From assembly GCF_052324685.1 (NCBI RefSeq), contig NC_135225.1:10773503-10837502 (forward strand): DNA of 64,000 nt, read 5' to 3'. The stretch is from Brachyhypopomus gauderio (Eukaryota > Chordata > Actinopteri > Gymnotiformes > Hypopomidae). The first letter of the stretch is position 1. Every line of letters begins with the position of its first letter. Positions 11,142 through 38,021 of the stretch are shown here, in pieces. A model generated the notes under the pieces. It was not told where the DNA came from and ran no database searches. It saw only the letters and a program-made list of their open reading frames with translations. A program made the translations under genes and the position numbers.

Positions 11142-13853
11142 GCTGACAAAATTATTAAGCTTACTTTCAATATTGGCCTGAGAAGGAATATATATAGTTT
11201 TTATATAAATGTATATATACATACATTATTAACAAAGTTTACATTTTTATGCTTAATTTATAATTTGTACAGTATATGCTTATAGCTATCATGGCCGAAT
11301 AAGAATTTTCAATTTTCTTCTCAGGAAATGTTTTTTTGTTTTTAGTTTGCAATGGCCTTGATGTTGAGCATAAGAATGAGAGAACTGCAAAGCCCCAAAA
11401 TAAGATTTCTGTGGAATCCTACCTATGATCCAGCATAGGTTTGGTTCTAGTCCTGTGATGTACACAACATGATTTCCATGGTACTGCACTCTTACCACGC
11501 CCCGGCCTGAATGAAATTTTGTAAAACACAGGATACCAGATGTGCCGTTTTAATTTGAAAATGTTTGTCCAAATGGGAAAAGCAGTACAGCATCCTGCCA
11601 GTCCTGCTCATCTAATTTTCTTTACACTTCGCTTTCCTCTTGCATACAGACAGGCCTTTATACCATCCGTGTTTTCAACTAATGTGTCCGGTCATAAATC
11701 TCATCTCTTAGTGCACCTGTCCCTGGAGATGTGCCTCATGTACCAGTCCCGGAAATGACGTAGTGATCACCAGACCTGATAGTGCCGGTAAAATATTCGA
11801 AGCATTGCAACGTTGAAAGACATTGCCTGAACAGTCTGATGATTTGCCAAAAAGATAGCAATCAAAGGTTCAAAATCACGTAGCACTAGAAACTGCAACG
11901 CTCTAACGATCATCAGTGTTTAGTCATTTAATTGCTGCAATAAATGCTTTTTTTTATGTGTGTTGTCTTACATATATTATGTAAAATATATAATTGTAAT
12001 GCCATATTGATTCTAGTGTCCATATTTACAATTTTACAGTAAAAGATATCTGGGTTTTTTTATACTCCTATATTGCAAATAATAGGATAGTGCCAAACTT
12101 CTCTCAGTCCCACTCAGACTGGAACAAGCGTCGCTACGCGTCTCAAAACTAATCGCACGTAAACTAATCTGAAGCACCATGAATTAATCGTAGAGGACAC
12201 GTTTGCCCAATTCCTTTGCTGAACTACCGCCTCCAGAACAGTAGATGGCGACAACAGCACAACTTCCTCCTACTCCTCAGTAGGTTGCAGAGTAAAACCA
12301 GAGCCGCGTCCAGACCACATAGTTATTTTATAACAATTCGAAGTTACTTTATAACAATTCGAGTTTATAAACTATTCTTTTATAAAATTGTTTACTTGCT
12401 ATTGTCATTTTGACTGATCTTTGTGTATTTTCCAGAGAAAACCAGCAAGGAAAATGTTGCAGTCTTTCAGTTTACATGTACAGTAAATTGATTAAGACAG
12501 AAATCTCTACAGGAAGAAAACAAGGGTGTTAAATGTTGTATGCCAGACGTTAATAGGAAGTGTGTTAATAATAGTTTGCCCATGTATGGAATTACATTTT
12601 AACCTTTTTGAATATGTACCTCATTCCAAATTACCTTTCGTACATTCTCCATGTTTATTATTCCCAATAGTATAAACTGCCTAAAGCTCTAGTTTTTATT
12701 ATATGCTAAGGCATGTCATACAAATGGCCCATCAGAAATACCATTAATATGTTCCAAAGCCGTCTTCCAGAAGAACCACAAATTCAAATGCAGCTACAAA
12801 ATTTGTTTTGTAAGCTAATTAAAAAACCATGAATAATCATAGAAGCAAAGTACTTATACTTGGCCACAAATCCTGAACGAAGTATGGCATTTATTTATTT
12901 TACTTTTCTTGAAGGAAAAAAAAACTTGGAAAAGTGTTGCTACAAGCCATGTTAAGACATTGCTTTTCAAAGAAAAAACCCAGCACACACTAAACCCAGC
13001 AGACCTATCATCAAGAAAATGCTTTGCACAGGAGATGCACGAGAATGCAAAAAAAAAAAATCCCAAACAAAACCAGGAAGGGGTGGGGGGGGGGGGGGGG
13101 TGTATTTGTGCTAGGTAGACCCGATGAAAGCCCATGTGTAGTAGAGTGGGTTGGTGAAAACATACAAGCAGAAACAGGAAACCAAAACCTCAGAGGACCG
13201 ACTGGCATGAAATCGGATCAGGATCAGGATCAGGAGAGTAAAGAACAGAAAGTGTGTATTTTTGTGTGCGAGGTCATTTGGGGTAGTAGGCTGAAGTAAT
13301 TGAAGCTTTGAGTGGATTTTCTGTTGGCAAATGATTGCCAATTTCTCCTTTCCCATACTGATATTTGTAGGCTAAAATGTCACACACTGCACCATGCTTC
13401 GTTTCTTCACAGCCCATCCAACCCCATGGTGATGCTGGTTAACAACATTAATTTCAAGGCATATCCAAAACCGCAACATCTGTGGTGACATTTTAGAACC
13501 TCTCCTTACTACCTCTATGATCAGGCTCCTCCTGTTCATTCGATGGAATCCTTCGTTTGGATCCACGCCGTTTTATTTCAGAATAGTGCACAAACCCTGC
13601 CATCTTCTTTTAGAAGTCACTTTGAATAAGCCTAATTGCCTGATAATCATACTGCACAAAAGGACATCACTCTCTCCATCAGACTCTGTGCTTTCATCCT
13701 CTTCCCGGGGCGCGGCCTCTGTCCATCCGTCAGCCCTCCCCACTGGACTGTGGGGGAGCTCGAGTCTCGTCGGAGCACTGTGATGGAGCCCGTAGAGCAC
13801 AGCTGTGTGAGAGCACATTTTTATGTCTGTGTGTGTTTGTGTGCGTGTGTGTG
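11142..13853. other. tcirg1 3' UTR and tail-to-tail gap before kdm2a
   Basis: tcirg1 (plus) and kdm2a (minus) converge here. An AATAAA at 11939-11944 could end a tcirg1 3' UTR of about 800 bases. The rest is AT-rich, with a G run at 13085-13100, and probably includes the long kdm2a 3' UTR. No further gene is visible. Confidence 0.5.
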
Positions 13854-25833
<11,980 letters not shown>

Positions 25834-25899
25834 GTCCAGACACTATTACGGAAATGCCCACAAACAGCAACTCGCGTATACACTCGTCCGTCAACACTG

Positions 25900-26700
25900 A
25901 GGCAGGTTGAACGTTGACAATTTTAGCGTACGCTGTCTAGGTTAGCTATCTAACCCAGTTAGTTAGCTATATCGGATACTAACCCAAACACTCCGTAGCT
26001 GAACACGGTCAAACACGTACACGAACGCATCAAGTAACTTAATTATCCAAGTTAGCTAGCTACGGTTAAATCGATTATACTTAACCCAGCTAACTCAGCT
26101 AGCACTCGGCTGCTGTTCAGTGTACAAGTAACGTCGACTGTACGTCTGTCAGCTTGCTATTATTCAATAGCTTTATTTGTAGTTTTATTTAACTTTCCTT
26201 GGTCAGCTAGTGTACTTCGATATAGAGCTAATATAGACTACACCCAATTACCATAATAATAAACAAATAATACAAATTTTGCGGTCACGCCAACGTTTCA
26301 CAAGAACTACAAGCTAGCTAGCTTAACAAGTTAGCTATGCCAGCTAGCGTTAGCCGACTCGACTAGCCTCCACTAAAGTGGATCATATCGCTGCGGGAAC
26401 GAAACGCTCCACAACGGATTAGCACGAGCGCGCGCGACGTCGCGTGAAGGGGACACTGAACGGTTCGGCAAAAGTAGCCAGCTAATCGTTAGCTAGCACT
26501 CGTATCGCTCTCGTAGTGTCGTTTTACTTCTACACTGCGACGGAATCTTGTCCGTGGAAACGTTTTACACAGACGTTAAGCCAAAATCGACAATTTAGTG
26601 AATATATGAAACAAGTAGCTGGCTAACTGGCCCAAGTTTTAAACAGAAAACTACATTATCCGAATAAGCTTGTTAGCACTAGCTTCAGTTGAGCGTACAA
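25900..26700 (-). promoter_or_regulatory. kdm2a: Probable kdm2a promoter region
   Basis: Immediately upstream of the first coding exon. CG dinucleotides are enriched around 26385-26530, including a CGCGCGCGACGTCGCG stretch near 26430. The region is also dense in GCTAGC/GTTAGC elements. No TATA box is evident. Start site unknown. Confidence 0.45.
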
Positions 26701-29340
26701 GTTGTACGATAAATCGAAAGGCTATTATTATTTGTAACGAACTTCGCTAACTTAGCACCAGAACTCCCACCGTAAAATACTCCAAACGTTCTTCTAATGA
26801 TACCTCGTACATTCCAAAATCGTTTCTTTATCTAGTTTTCAGTACTGAGGGAAATCATGGGTTGTTTGGGCAGCTCCTCTATATGAATTTACGATAAAGT
26901 TAAAGTGGTGAACCATTCGCCGCCATGTTCAAATCGTCATAAAACTCCACTGGCCCTCTCAGAAAGTCACACCTACTGGTTATTGTGCCCCCAATGACAA
27001 GCAAATGCGACATACCGCGCACAGTTTCAATAGGTTCATAAGTATGCCACTCTAAGCCATATACAAAGATAATCATAGACACCTCCCGAATATATCATGA
27101 TCACCATTCTGCAGATTGGATCGCAAAATAGTAAGAGTTAGCGGAATGAACCAATAGTTGAAAAAATCAAACCAATTGCGCTCTCACTAATGGTGAAAAT
27201 ATCTCGATCAATAAAACGTGCATCCGCCGGTTTCAATAAAAGATCACATTCATAATCAATAAGAAACTCGTAGTTATATATAAACTTGACCACTGTTCCA
27301 ACACACTTTTGAGATCTATGACAGTGGCTCCCAACCTTAAAGAACTGTTAGTTACCTTCGATCTGCCAGAACTGGAAAGTCTGTCGCTTGCAGCAAACAC
27401 ATCCATGTTAGCAAATGAGTATTCAGACTTGCAGAAGAAATTAAAACTCCATTTAAATAAGACAAAACATTAAGGACTCAAATTCGAATCGGCATATTCA
27501 CAACGCGTCTGACGCAGCGTGGTCTCCAAGCCAAAACAAAGCGGTAGAGAAAATCCAGTATGTTCCTAACCGCTGGTGAGTCCGCATGGCCGCACTTCAG
27601 AAGCACCTATGGTAGTATATAACCAGGAAGTGATTGTCGATTGGGCCGCCATGGGAATGACGGTGTTGATTGGTTTAGACGTTGTGCACGAGTTAATACA
27701 GAAATTAGATTAGGAAAAGGTTACCATTATTATTAAACAAGTTTTGGACAATAACAAATTTGACGTTTTGCTCTTTACCCCAACTAAACAATTCTACACG
27801 TATATTATATGTTGTACATTGTCAATGTACCGTGACCAGGAACCAGGGCAGGGAATTTCCTAACTCAAGAGATTAACTTCCCATTATTATTATTATATTG
27901 AAAGAAACTAATAAAGTACAACCATAATCATATAAATAGGAATTTATTATAATATGTTCTATGAAAACGAGTCCAGATAATGGTCATGGACAATGTTTAG
28001 GAAATTGATGTGATGTTGTCTTATTTCTAATAAGATTTGACATGATTTGGTCAAACCCAGGGGGCTGGAATTTAGAACTTTTATATTGCTGGAGACTTGT
28101 TACTCTGTCTGTCCGGCCTTGAGCCAGGATACAAACGAGAGTAACGCACCAAAAGCGGCCATTTTACAAAAAACATACTGAATGTCCTGTAATTAAGAGT
28201 TGCACAAGGTTCAATCAATCCCAGATTCCAAACTTCAGTGAAACATAGCGGATCCCAACTATCATGTTTAGCCTACTATAATTTGCCTAGAAATATTAAG
28301 TAATAGCTCATGGCCTAATAACTATTCAAGTATCACTTTAATTATACGACGACTTTTAACAGAGGTGATAAATATGTTAACAAAAAAGCAGACACTAGTT
28401 GCACAAACAGCGGTTACATGCAATACAGTTCTTTCTTTTTCTAGTGATCAAATTCATAACTTGATCGGAAAAGAACACAAACTAGAGGAATAGAGTAACG
28501 TACCTGAACAGAAAATATCTGATATAATCCTTGCGGAGGCTTTGCATCCTTTCTGAGCAAAAATCGTTTTTTAACGAACACTCATTTTGTGCAAAAATTA
28601 GATCAGTTCAAATCAACAATACAACAACAAAACACGAGACATACATACCACCTACTGGTAGATATTCATGTGGCATAAATTTTTAAAAATTATTGAACAA
28701 AACAATTTTCGGTTTCACGTTCAAGTCCCTTAACATATAATAAGAACCTACTTCAAAAGAGTCAGTCAAATTTTGCTTGGACAATACGGTAGATAAACTG
28801 ACTGTTCATCTGAGACCTAATGTGAGCATGTCTACAAAACATGCTAGGACAAAGCTACTAGAAGGTTTAAGAGGACAAATAAATGAAATGAAAACAAAAA
28901 GCATAATATATGAAAATGCTGGATGTACAACTAGAGGTGCGGATGAAGACCCCAGGAGTCAGCAACATGCCTTGAATGGTGACGCCTCCGACCTGACTTC
29001 CTTTTTGAGATAGGTCACCTCTTCACCTGAACAAAAGGGCAGAAGTGAAAGCAAATGTAACAACAATTTGTAGTAACAATCTATCCCAAATACTCTCTTT
29101 TAGTGGTCTGATCTTAAACCTCTTTCACCATTTATTGTTTCATTGGAAGCTTTATCAAAAATCTCAGAATGCTGATTCACATATTCAGTAAAAAGGGATA
29201 CCATTAACCAAGAAGCATACTACAGATTAATCAAATTAGAAACCAATGTCAATACTGAGACACAAATTTACATTTATGCACAATGTCACCTATAGGGAAC
29301 AGTGTAACATTCAGGCTTAGCATTTTACCTGACCTTACCT
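26701..29340. other. Gap between kdm2a and syntaxin gene
   Basis: No exon could be tied to a known family. Two small frames deserve mention: 27318-27473 plus, 51 aa starting MTVAPNLKELLV, and 27082-26900 minus, 60 aa. Neither has splice-phase or homology support that I can see. The stretch 28760-29010 has an open plus-strand frame but no recognisable product. Some of this is expected to be the kdm2a upstream region and the syntaxin 3' UTR. Confidence 0.4.
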
Positions 29341-32300
29341 TTATTTCACCCAGCTGTAGACAAGAGAGAGAATAATGACCGCAAAAACAATGCAGCACAA
29401 TGTGATCATCATCTGTTTCTGTAGTGCGTGACGCGAGACGTCGTAGCCAAAAAAGGATGCAACACAAGAATAAAAAGTATCAGAGAGATAACAGAACCAC
29501 ATTCAGTTCTTGCTTCAAATGAAATAAGGGTACTACAGACATGTACTGCATTTCGTGGTCTAACTTTGTTTAACAGTCTGATGTGGTAAACCAGTTAGAC
29601 ACTTATACTTCCAGTTTACCCTGCGTGCTTCCTGCTGGAACTTGGCTGCCTTTTTGGTATCAGCCACTGCTCTTTCCACGAAGCCCACTGAGTGGTCCAT
29701 GTTAGTCTCAATCCTGTCAATCATGCTTCCCTATACATAACAAATAATTACATGTGAAAAAAATCCCATCAGTAATTTTTTATGACAAAGTACCATGTTA
29801 CCTGATCATGGTTCTAAAGCAAAGTAATCTGGTGAGTTTTACAACACAAATATAATCACAAGATGATATACCAATTATTACTTTAAACTGTCTCTTTAAA
29901 AAAAATGGTATTGCTGTCAGGTAATACAAAAGTGATGGTTTATCTGAACAGGTAGACCAATGGGTCTAAATTCTTGCATGTTCTGTTCTCTTTGGGTACC
30001 TGATTCTCTACAAGCATTGCGATGTCCACAAACATGTCATGCAGCTCCTTAATGCTACTCTCCAGACGCATTATGTCTTTGTGCCTCGCTTCAATCTCAC
30101 TCAAGGCCTGTTTGGAGATACCTGAGGCCAAAATCTAACACATAAAGGTTTCAGGGAAAGATCATTTGTATGAAACACTCAATGATTTTTTAATCACACA
30201 ATTGTGCCCAAAAATGTAAATGCAATGGTTACCCTGACACAAAGAAAATAAGAACACACGCAGACACGCACGCATGCACACATGCATTCAGACACGCACG
30301 CACACAAACACACACACACACACAAAAAACACACACACATACACAGACACACACGCACGCACCCCTGCTGTGAAGACAGCAGCATTTCCCCCATCCAGCA
30401 TCTCCTCCAGCTCCTCATCAGTAGTGTTGTTCCCCGCTGTGGGACACAAGAGGAAAAATGTTCATAACATTTCAGTGACACTGAACTTTCAGGTATATAT
30501 TATAGACTGTTGATTGTATAACAGACTTATGTGTTTTCACCGGATGACATGTGGTCAATTTAGCCTTGCACAGATATGTATTATTGGGAGTGTACTTGCT
30601 TGTGTGTTTATACATGACTTACTAATCTCCAGCTGTCTCTGGATACGGCCTTTGCTCTTCTCTCTAAACTCTAACTGAGCTTCATTGTACTTGGTCATGA
30701 CATCCACAAATTTTCTTGCTAGGATTGCATGCTGGATTGGGGGGTAGGGGTGACACAGTATGACAAGATGTATGACAGGAAGATACAGTCAGTCAGTATA
30801 TCAGAAGATAGGACGGGTGCCAGTGGCAGGGTACCTGAGACTTCTTTATCCGCATATCAGCCGAAACTCTGTCCTCTAGGTTTGATTCCAAGCTTTGCTC
30901 AATGCCTGATGACAAAATTAAATGTGCTACAGTGATGAAGAAGCTAGTCTTTTGTACAAACACTTTTGAAATTCATCTCAGTGGTAAGATTTTAAAACAC
31001 TGACTACAGATTTCAAAATAAGACATAAACTGCAGAAATTCCTGAGTAAACTAAGGTTTAACTGAGATTTAGAAGTTTCAAATACACTAAAGTTTCAAAA
31101 ACTCTGTAGAGATTTCAGTTATAGAAACTCACTTTTGAGCTTGTTGCGTGCATAGTTGGCTAATTTCTTGATGTCATTGGTGATGGCCTCCATGTCATCT
31201 TGTGTCTCTGAGACATTGATAAGAAAGATCAGTGAGAAAGGGGGAACACAAACTATGAAATGGTAAAATCTCAGTGTACATGCCTTTGGTATTAGCAATT
31301 TATGACATTTCTGTGGTATAAGATGCCAACAAGCAGAACATGCAAATGTAAACATGACAGAGAAAAGAATGATAAATGAACCCAAAAGAGGGAATCAATA
31401 AGATAAGATCATGAAGATCGTTCATTCAAAAGATTCAAAAGATAATGAAAAGAGATTAAGACAGATGAAAATAGAGGTTTACTCTGATCTGATGTAGGTG
31501 CAGAAAGGATGATTGAGTACACATGTTTTATTTCAGTCACATTCACATCAATCTTCTCAATACTGGTGCGTATATCTTCAATCTGACAAAACATGCATGT
31601 ACACACACACACACAAACACAAACACACACACAAATGATATATAATGTCAAAGCGATAAGCCTATGTTAACAAAATGACATACCTGAGCAAAGAACTCAT
31701 CCATGAATTCTTTCTTTTCCACCTGAATCTCCACCTCATCAAGCGTTTGATCAGCCTTCTGTACAGGTCATACAATAATTCTGTCAAATTCCAACTCAAG
31801 CTTACTATGTAAGCCTACAGTGTTTAAAGCAATCAAAAGCAATATCCTAAGTATTTGTGTATGACAAGAGACTTCATCTTGAATGCCACAACATCAAATA
31901 ATGTAAATAGTGCATAAGCAAGTGTCCATCTGAAGCAATGAAAAAAGGGGCTAAAGTTAGCTTCTTCTAATCTTTCATGGCTAAAGCCCTTCCTCTTTGA
32001 GTCTCTTTACACCATCTCCATATTGTACAGGACGTGAGCTCTTCTGATGCATGACATTCCCATCACGTTATGGCAGAATCCACATGGGATTTCTCTACAC
32101 TTTTCGAGGCAGTGAATCTACAGTTATTTTTGCATTTTTCACCTAACATATGTTTTAAAAAGTGAATTTTTACTTTTATGGTTCTTCCGAAGAGAATGTA
32201 TGAATAAACTCTTATAACAGTTTAGTTGGGTTTTAACCTAACTTAGGATTTAGGTATAAAAAACAGCGTCTGTGAATTAATCAAGTTATTATAGCCACAT

Positions 32301-32417
32301 AAATCCGTTGTATACGTATTTTACATCAGCATCATTGTATACGTCAGAGTATAAACATTGCTCTTTTGACAGGTCTATTCATCTCACCTCCTTCAGCTGT
32401 GTCAATCGGTCCTTCAT
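29341..32417 (-). CDS. stx3: Syntaxin-3-like plasma-membrane Qa-SNARE
   Basis: Ten exons join in phase to 285 aa (human STX3 is 289): 32417-32388, 31758-31684, 31582-31483, 31207-31133, 30905-30835, 30731-30623, 30436-30363, 30134-30000, 29730-29620, 29418-29341. It starts [10 protein letters not shown] like other syntaxins. The Habc domain includes [19 protein letters not shown]. The SNARE motif begins [20 protein letters not shown] and has the zero-layer glutamine in LVENQG. The wording [17 protein letters not shown] fits STX3 better than STX1, STX2 or STX4. The last exon encodes a single C-terminal membrane anchor ending YSWVK. Known role: target-membrane SNARE in apical and ribbon-synapse exocytosis. 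The anchor differs from the common mammalian one, so it may be one of several alternative last exons. Confidence 0.88.
30243..30360. repeat. Imperfect CA repeat in syntaxin intron
   Basis: CA units with GCA and AAAA interruptions, directly abutting the donor of the exon ending at 30363. The donor GTGCGT is itself made from the repeat. Confidence 0.85.
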
Positions 32418-33940
32418 CTTGTCGTACCGTGATGATAGATCTTCTAGGTTCGAATACCTCGACTATAAATTAATCCAAAACGTTAAACAAAAGTAGAACA
32501 ACGTCTGACAGGAAACCAAGATTCAAGATTACTCACATATCCTGAATAACCAAACTTCACACTGATTTTACAGTGCGCTCTTCGTAGTTTACCACCGACT
32601 GTGTATTTCACTTAATGTTTAAGTGGTATTCAGTAATGTATTCATCGCAAAATAAGAAAATGACGGCGTCTTCTCAGACTTGTAGATTTCCTAAACCTAT
32701 CTATCCTCTCAGGACGGATTAGAACAGTTGCGCGCTGTCTAATCTCCCTGTTTTGAGCCGACGTGTTCACCGTTCATCTGCGTCGAACACTGCGCCTCGT
32801 ACATCACGCATGTTCAACACATCAACTTTTCCAAATGCAATAATATAACTAACTGACGGCTGCAAATATAGCGTTGTTTCAACTTTCTTAAAATATTACA
32901 AAATGGAAAATAACGACCAGGACCAATGCAAATGAACTAAAATGTACGTAGTATTTCTAGTTTAGTTATTAGCGATGCAGTCACAATTCACCCTAAACTG
33001 CAAATCAGATTTCAGTCCGTCAACCGGAGACGCATTGTCTATGCACAATCATTATACAATGCAGTTACAAGACGTAAAACTTCCATCAGGGGACGAGTTA
33101 TATCGTTACTGGTCATTGTAACCCGTATGACACTGCAGATCAGGGCGAATGATACATAAAAAGAATAAAAAGGACACAATAACTAAGAGGCTGTAAACTT
33201 CTTTTTGATCAGAATCTTAATTTATTTGTTTCTTGATGTGTTTCTCCAGTTCTCACAAGGAAATATCTGTACCTTTCATGTTTATTATGTGAGAATAACT
33301 TCGTAAAAGAAGTTGAAATCTCCATACAGAAAACCTTTTTTATACTGGTGGGGAAAAATTCAAATTAGAGATGGGAGAATGGGTTGGCTGCTTTGACGCG
33401 ACCTTCAAGCCAAGGAGTGGTGAAAAAAAAACTTGGCTAGTTGCAGTTAAACTGATTTCATGTCACATCTTTACATACATTAATAAGCAGGCCAACAAGT
33501 TCTTGAAGTAAAAATGGGACATTGAAGTGTCTGAGCCTAAAAAAATTAAAACAAAAACAGTCGTCATGTGATGTGAGGATGCCCGCAATATGCCTATCTG
33601 CAAAGTAAGGGCGAGTGATATATCAGTCAGTCAGAGTTGCTGGCCTTGGTACTGAAGATCAGTACAGTTTCATTTTTTATTGACTTCCTATTGGTAAAAA
33701 CAAAACATCAGGATGTGTGTTTTGGGCCATTTTCCTCCAAACATATTGTAGAATTATGCTTGTTTATCTTTTAGAGAGAGTATTCTTAGTGATAAACCAC
33801 CCAACTATTATATTATGCTTAAGTCCTTTTGGGTCACTTAATCCTGAACAAAGAGAATGCCATTGGTGAAGGTGAGTCAGGCCATGATTGTTCAGTCAGT
33901 CATTGTGTGTATGAGAGATGGAGAAAGGGTGAAAATGCAT
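32418..33940. other. Syntaxin upstream region and ndufs8 3' side
   Basis: Contains the probable syntaxin promoter and 5' UTR (about 32430-32830, modestly CG-enriched near 32710-32800) and the presumed ndufs8 3' UTR. No additional exon or repeat was recognised. Confidence 0.45.
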
Positions 33941-36168
<2,228 letters not shown>

Positions 36169-37004
36169 CACGACTGTTATAGTGCGCTGAAGACCACAGG
36201 TGGAAACAATTACTCGACTATGTAAATGTCGAAAGATGCGCAGAGAGTGGGTGTTTTTACTACCTGATTCACACAACAAGCCACAAATAAAGCTGCTTTA
36301 CAAATGACCGAATTACTACACATTTGTTGATGCGAGGACCCAAGCAAACACCATGTCAAATAAGCATTAAATACTGTCTGATTAAAACGTATCCATGTCA
36401 TTGTTTTGCGCAGGTTTACGTTACATGAAAGGAAACACAAACCAAACACATCGGTTCCGGTGAAGTCAAGTTATTGTTGGTTAGATAACTATCCTAGTTT
36501 ACCTATATGTGCTTCAAATTGATGGCTACCTACGAATATAACACTAGACTTCTTTCATGCATGGCAGGCTGTAACGAAAACGTTGCATATGTGAATACAT
36601 GAAATCGTTTAAGTTACGTGTATTCAACAGGAAAGCTAGCTGTCGATGAATAGCCATGAAAGCGTAAAGTGCGTTCATTTTGTTAACATGCGTTAAGTGC
36701 ATGGCAATGACAACGTGTTTCACAATGATGAAAGCTCTTTAAATATATATCTAGGTGGTTTTCGAGCTACCATTAAGTTTCAGAGCCCTTAGCGAGCTAG
36801 CCGGCTACACAACACCCAGCATACGCTCAAGGACTTTCAATGACTGCCGTGCTATCGTGTGCATAAAGTAGTAACGCTCTGTTTATTTGTTGCTTTAACT
36901 GCAACGCGAACGTTTAGTACAACGCTTAACAGGCGACCACACGAATTTCCACGAAAGTAAAGTGGTAGCTAAGTCTTAAATTAATGAACCTGGCTAGCAC
37001 TCAC

Positions 37005-37140
37005 CGAGTTGTCGCTATTTGGCCTCCTAAACCAGAACAGCGGACGATTTAAGCGTCGCACGTTAGGAACGCCGGAAGTGCGGTGTCTGGTCACGTGACC
37101 CTGGGTATCTTCCGGGTTTAAGACGTTAGAGGCGCTCGCG
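37005..37140 (-). promoter_or_regulatory. ndufs8: ndufs8 promoter with ETS and E-box sites
   Basis: CG-rich stretch at the start of ndufs8. It contains GTCACGTGAC (37090-37099), a perfect E-box palindrome of the USF type, flanked by CCGGAAGTG (about 37073) and CTTCCGGG (about 37110), which are ETS/GABP-type sites in opposite orientations. This pairing is common at housekeeping and nuclear mitochondrial genes. The donor GTGAGT at 37004 marks the end of a likely noncoding exon 1. Confidence 0.6.
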
Positions 37141-38021
37141 AGAGAGTTCCAAACAAATGATTTTTTTCCCCAGAATACTTAAAACATTAACCAGTATTTA
37201 AATTCATGCATCTTTATTTTGTTCAGATTTCAAAGAGGTCCGTGACCATTGCTTTAGTGGCATCATCTAGTTGTCTTGTTAAATAGCTAAACGAAAATGT
37301 TTAAAGTATGGATGTAACAGCAATGTATAAATAAATAACATATGCTACATTGAAGAGTTAAGTGTGTATGTCAAACAGTCTTAACAAACATAACTCACTA
37401 TAACATTTGACATAAAATGGAAATCCTGGTGAACAATAGCTAGTAGTGAGCGTTGCTGTTTCTGCCGAGCTTGGGCCTATATTTCCGTACAATTTCCAAG
37501 ACAGACAAAAGATGCTGAATAACACAATCACAACTCAAGGTTAATGAAGCAGTAGGAATTTAATTGAACATTGAACATAGGGGTATTGTGTACGCCTTCA
37601 CCATAAATTTGTGCGTAGTTCTATTAACTGCTTAAGTGTTTGAGCTGCTTGTTGGTTTACTGTGGATTGTTCTGTAATAAAGTAAGTAATTTCATTTTAA
37701 AATTGCATTAGTGTTTTTGTACAGCTGAAGAAGACATTCCAAGGTATAGCTATAGATTAATCTTTTCAGTAAATGACTCAGTAGTTCTAATAAGGATTTT
37801 GTTCTCATCGTTTATGTTGTAGTGTACTATAAGTTACTGAATTATACATCTTAATTATTTATTATTTAAATGATGACTACTTAAAAGCATTGTTCCCAAG
37901 TAAAACTACATGACAATGCAAACAACCAGAGTAGAAGCTATAAACAAACAACAAGTTTGAGCTTAACAAGTTTGTTTCTTAATTTTTATTGCTGTTCACT
38001 TGTGTTCCATACTTGCATTAG
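37141..38021. other. Intergenic between ndufs8 and GPCR
   Basis: AT-rich, no exon identified. The noncoding or start exon of the downstream GPCR gene should lie here or further up, but I could not fix it. Confidence 0.4.

Noticed and set aside
26900-27082. 60-aa minus-strand frame near kdm2a
   Set aside because: No family resemblance and no splice support; left as unassigned intergenic sequence.
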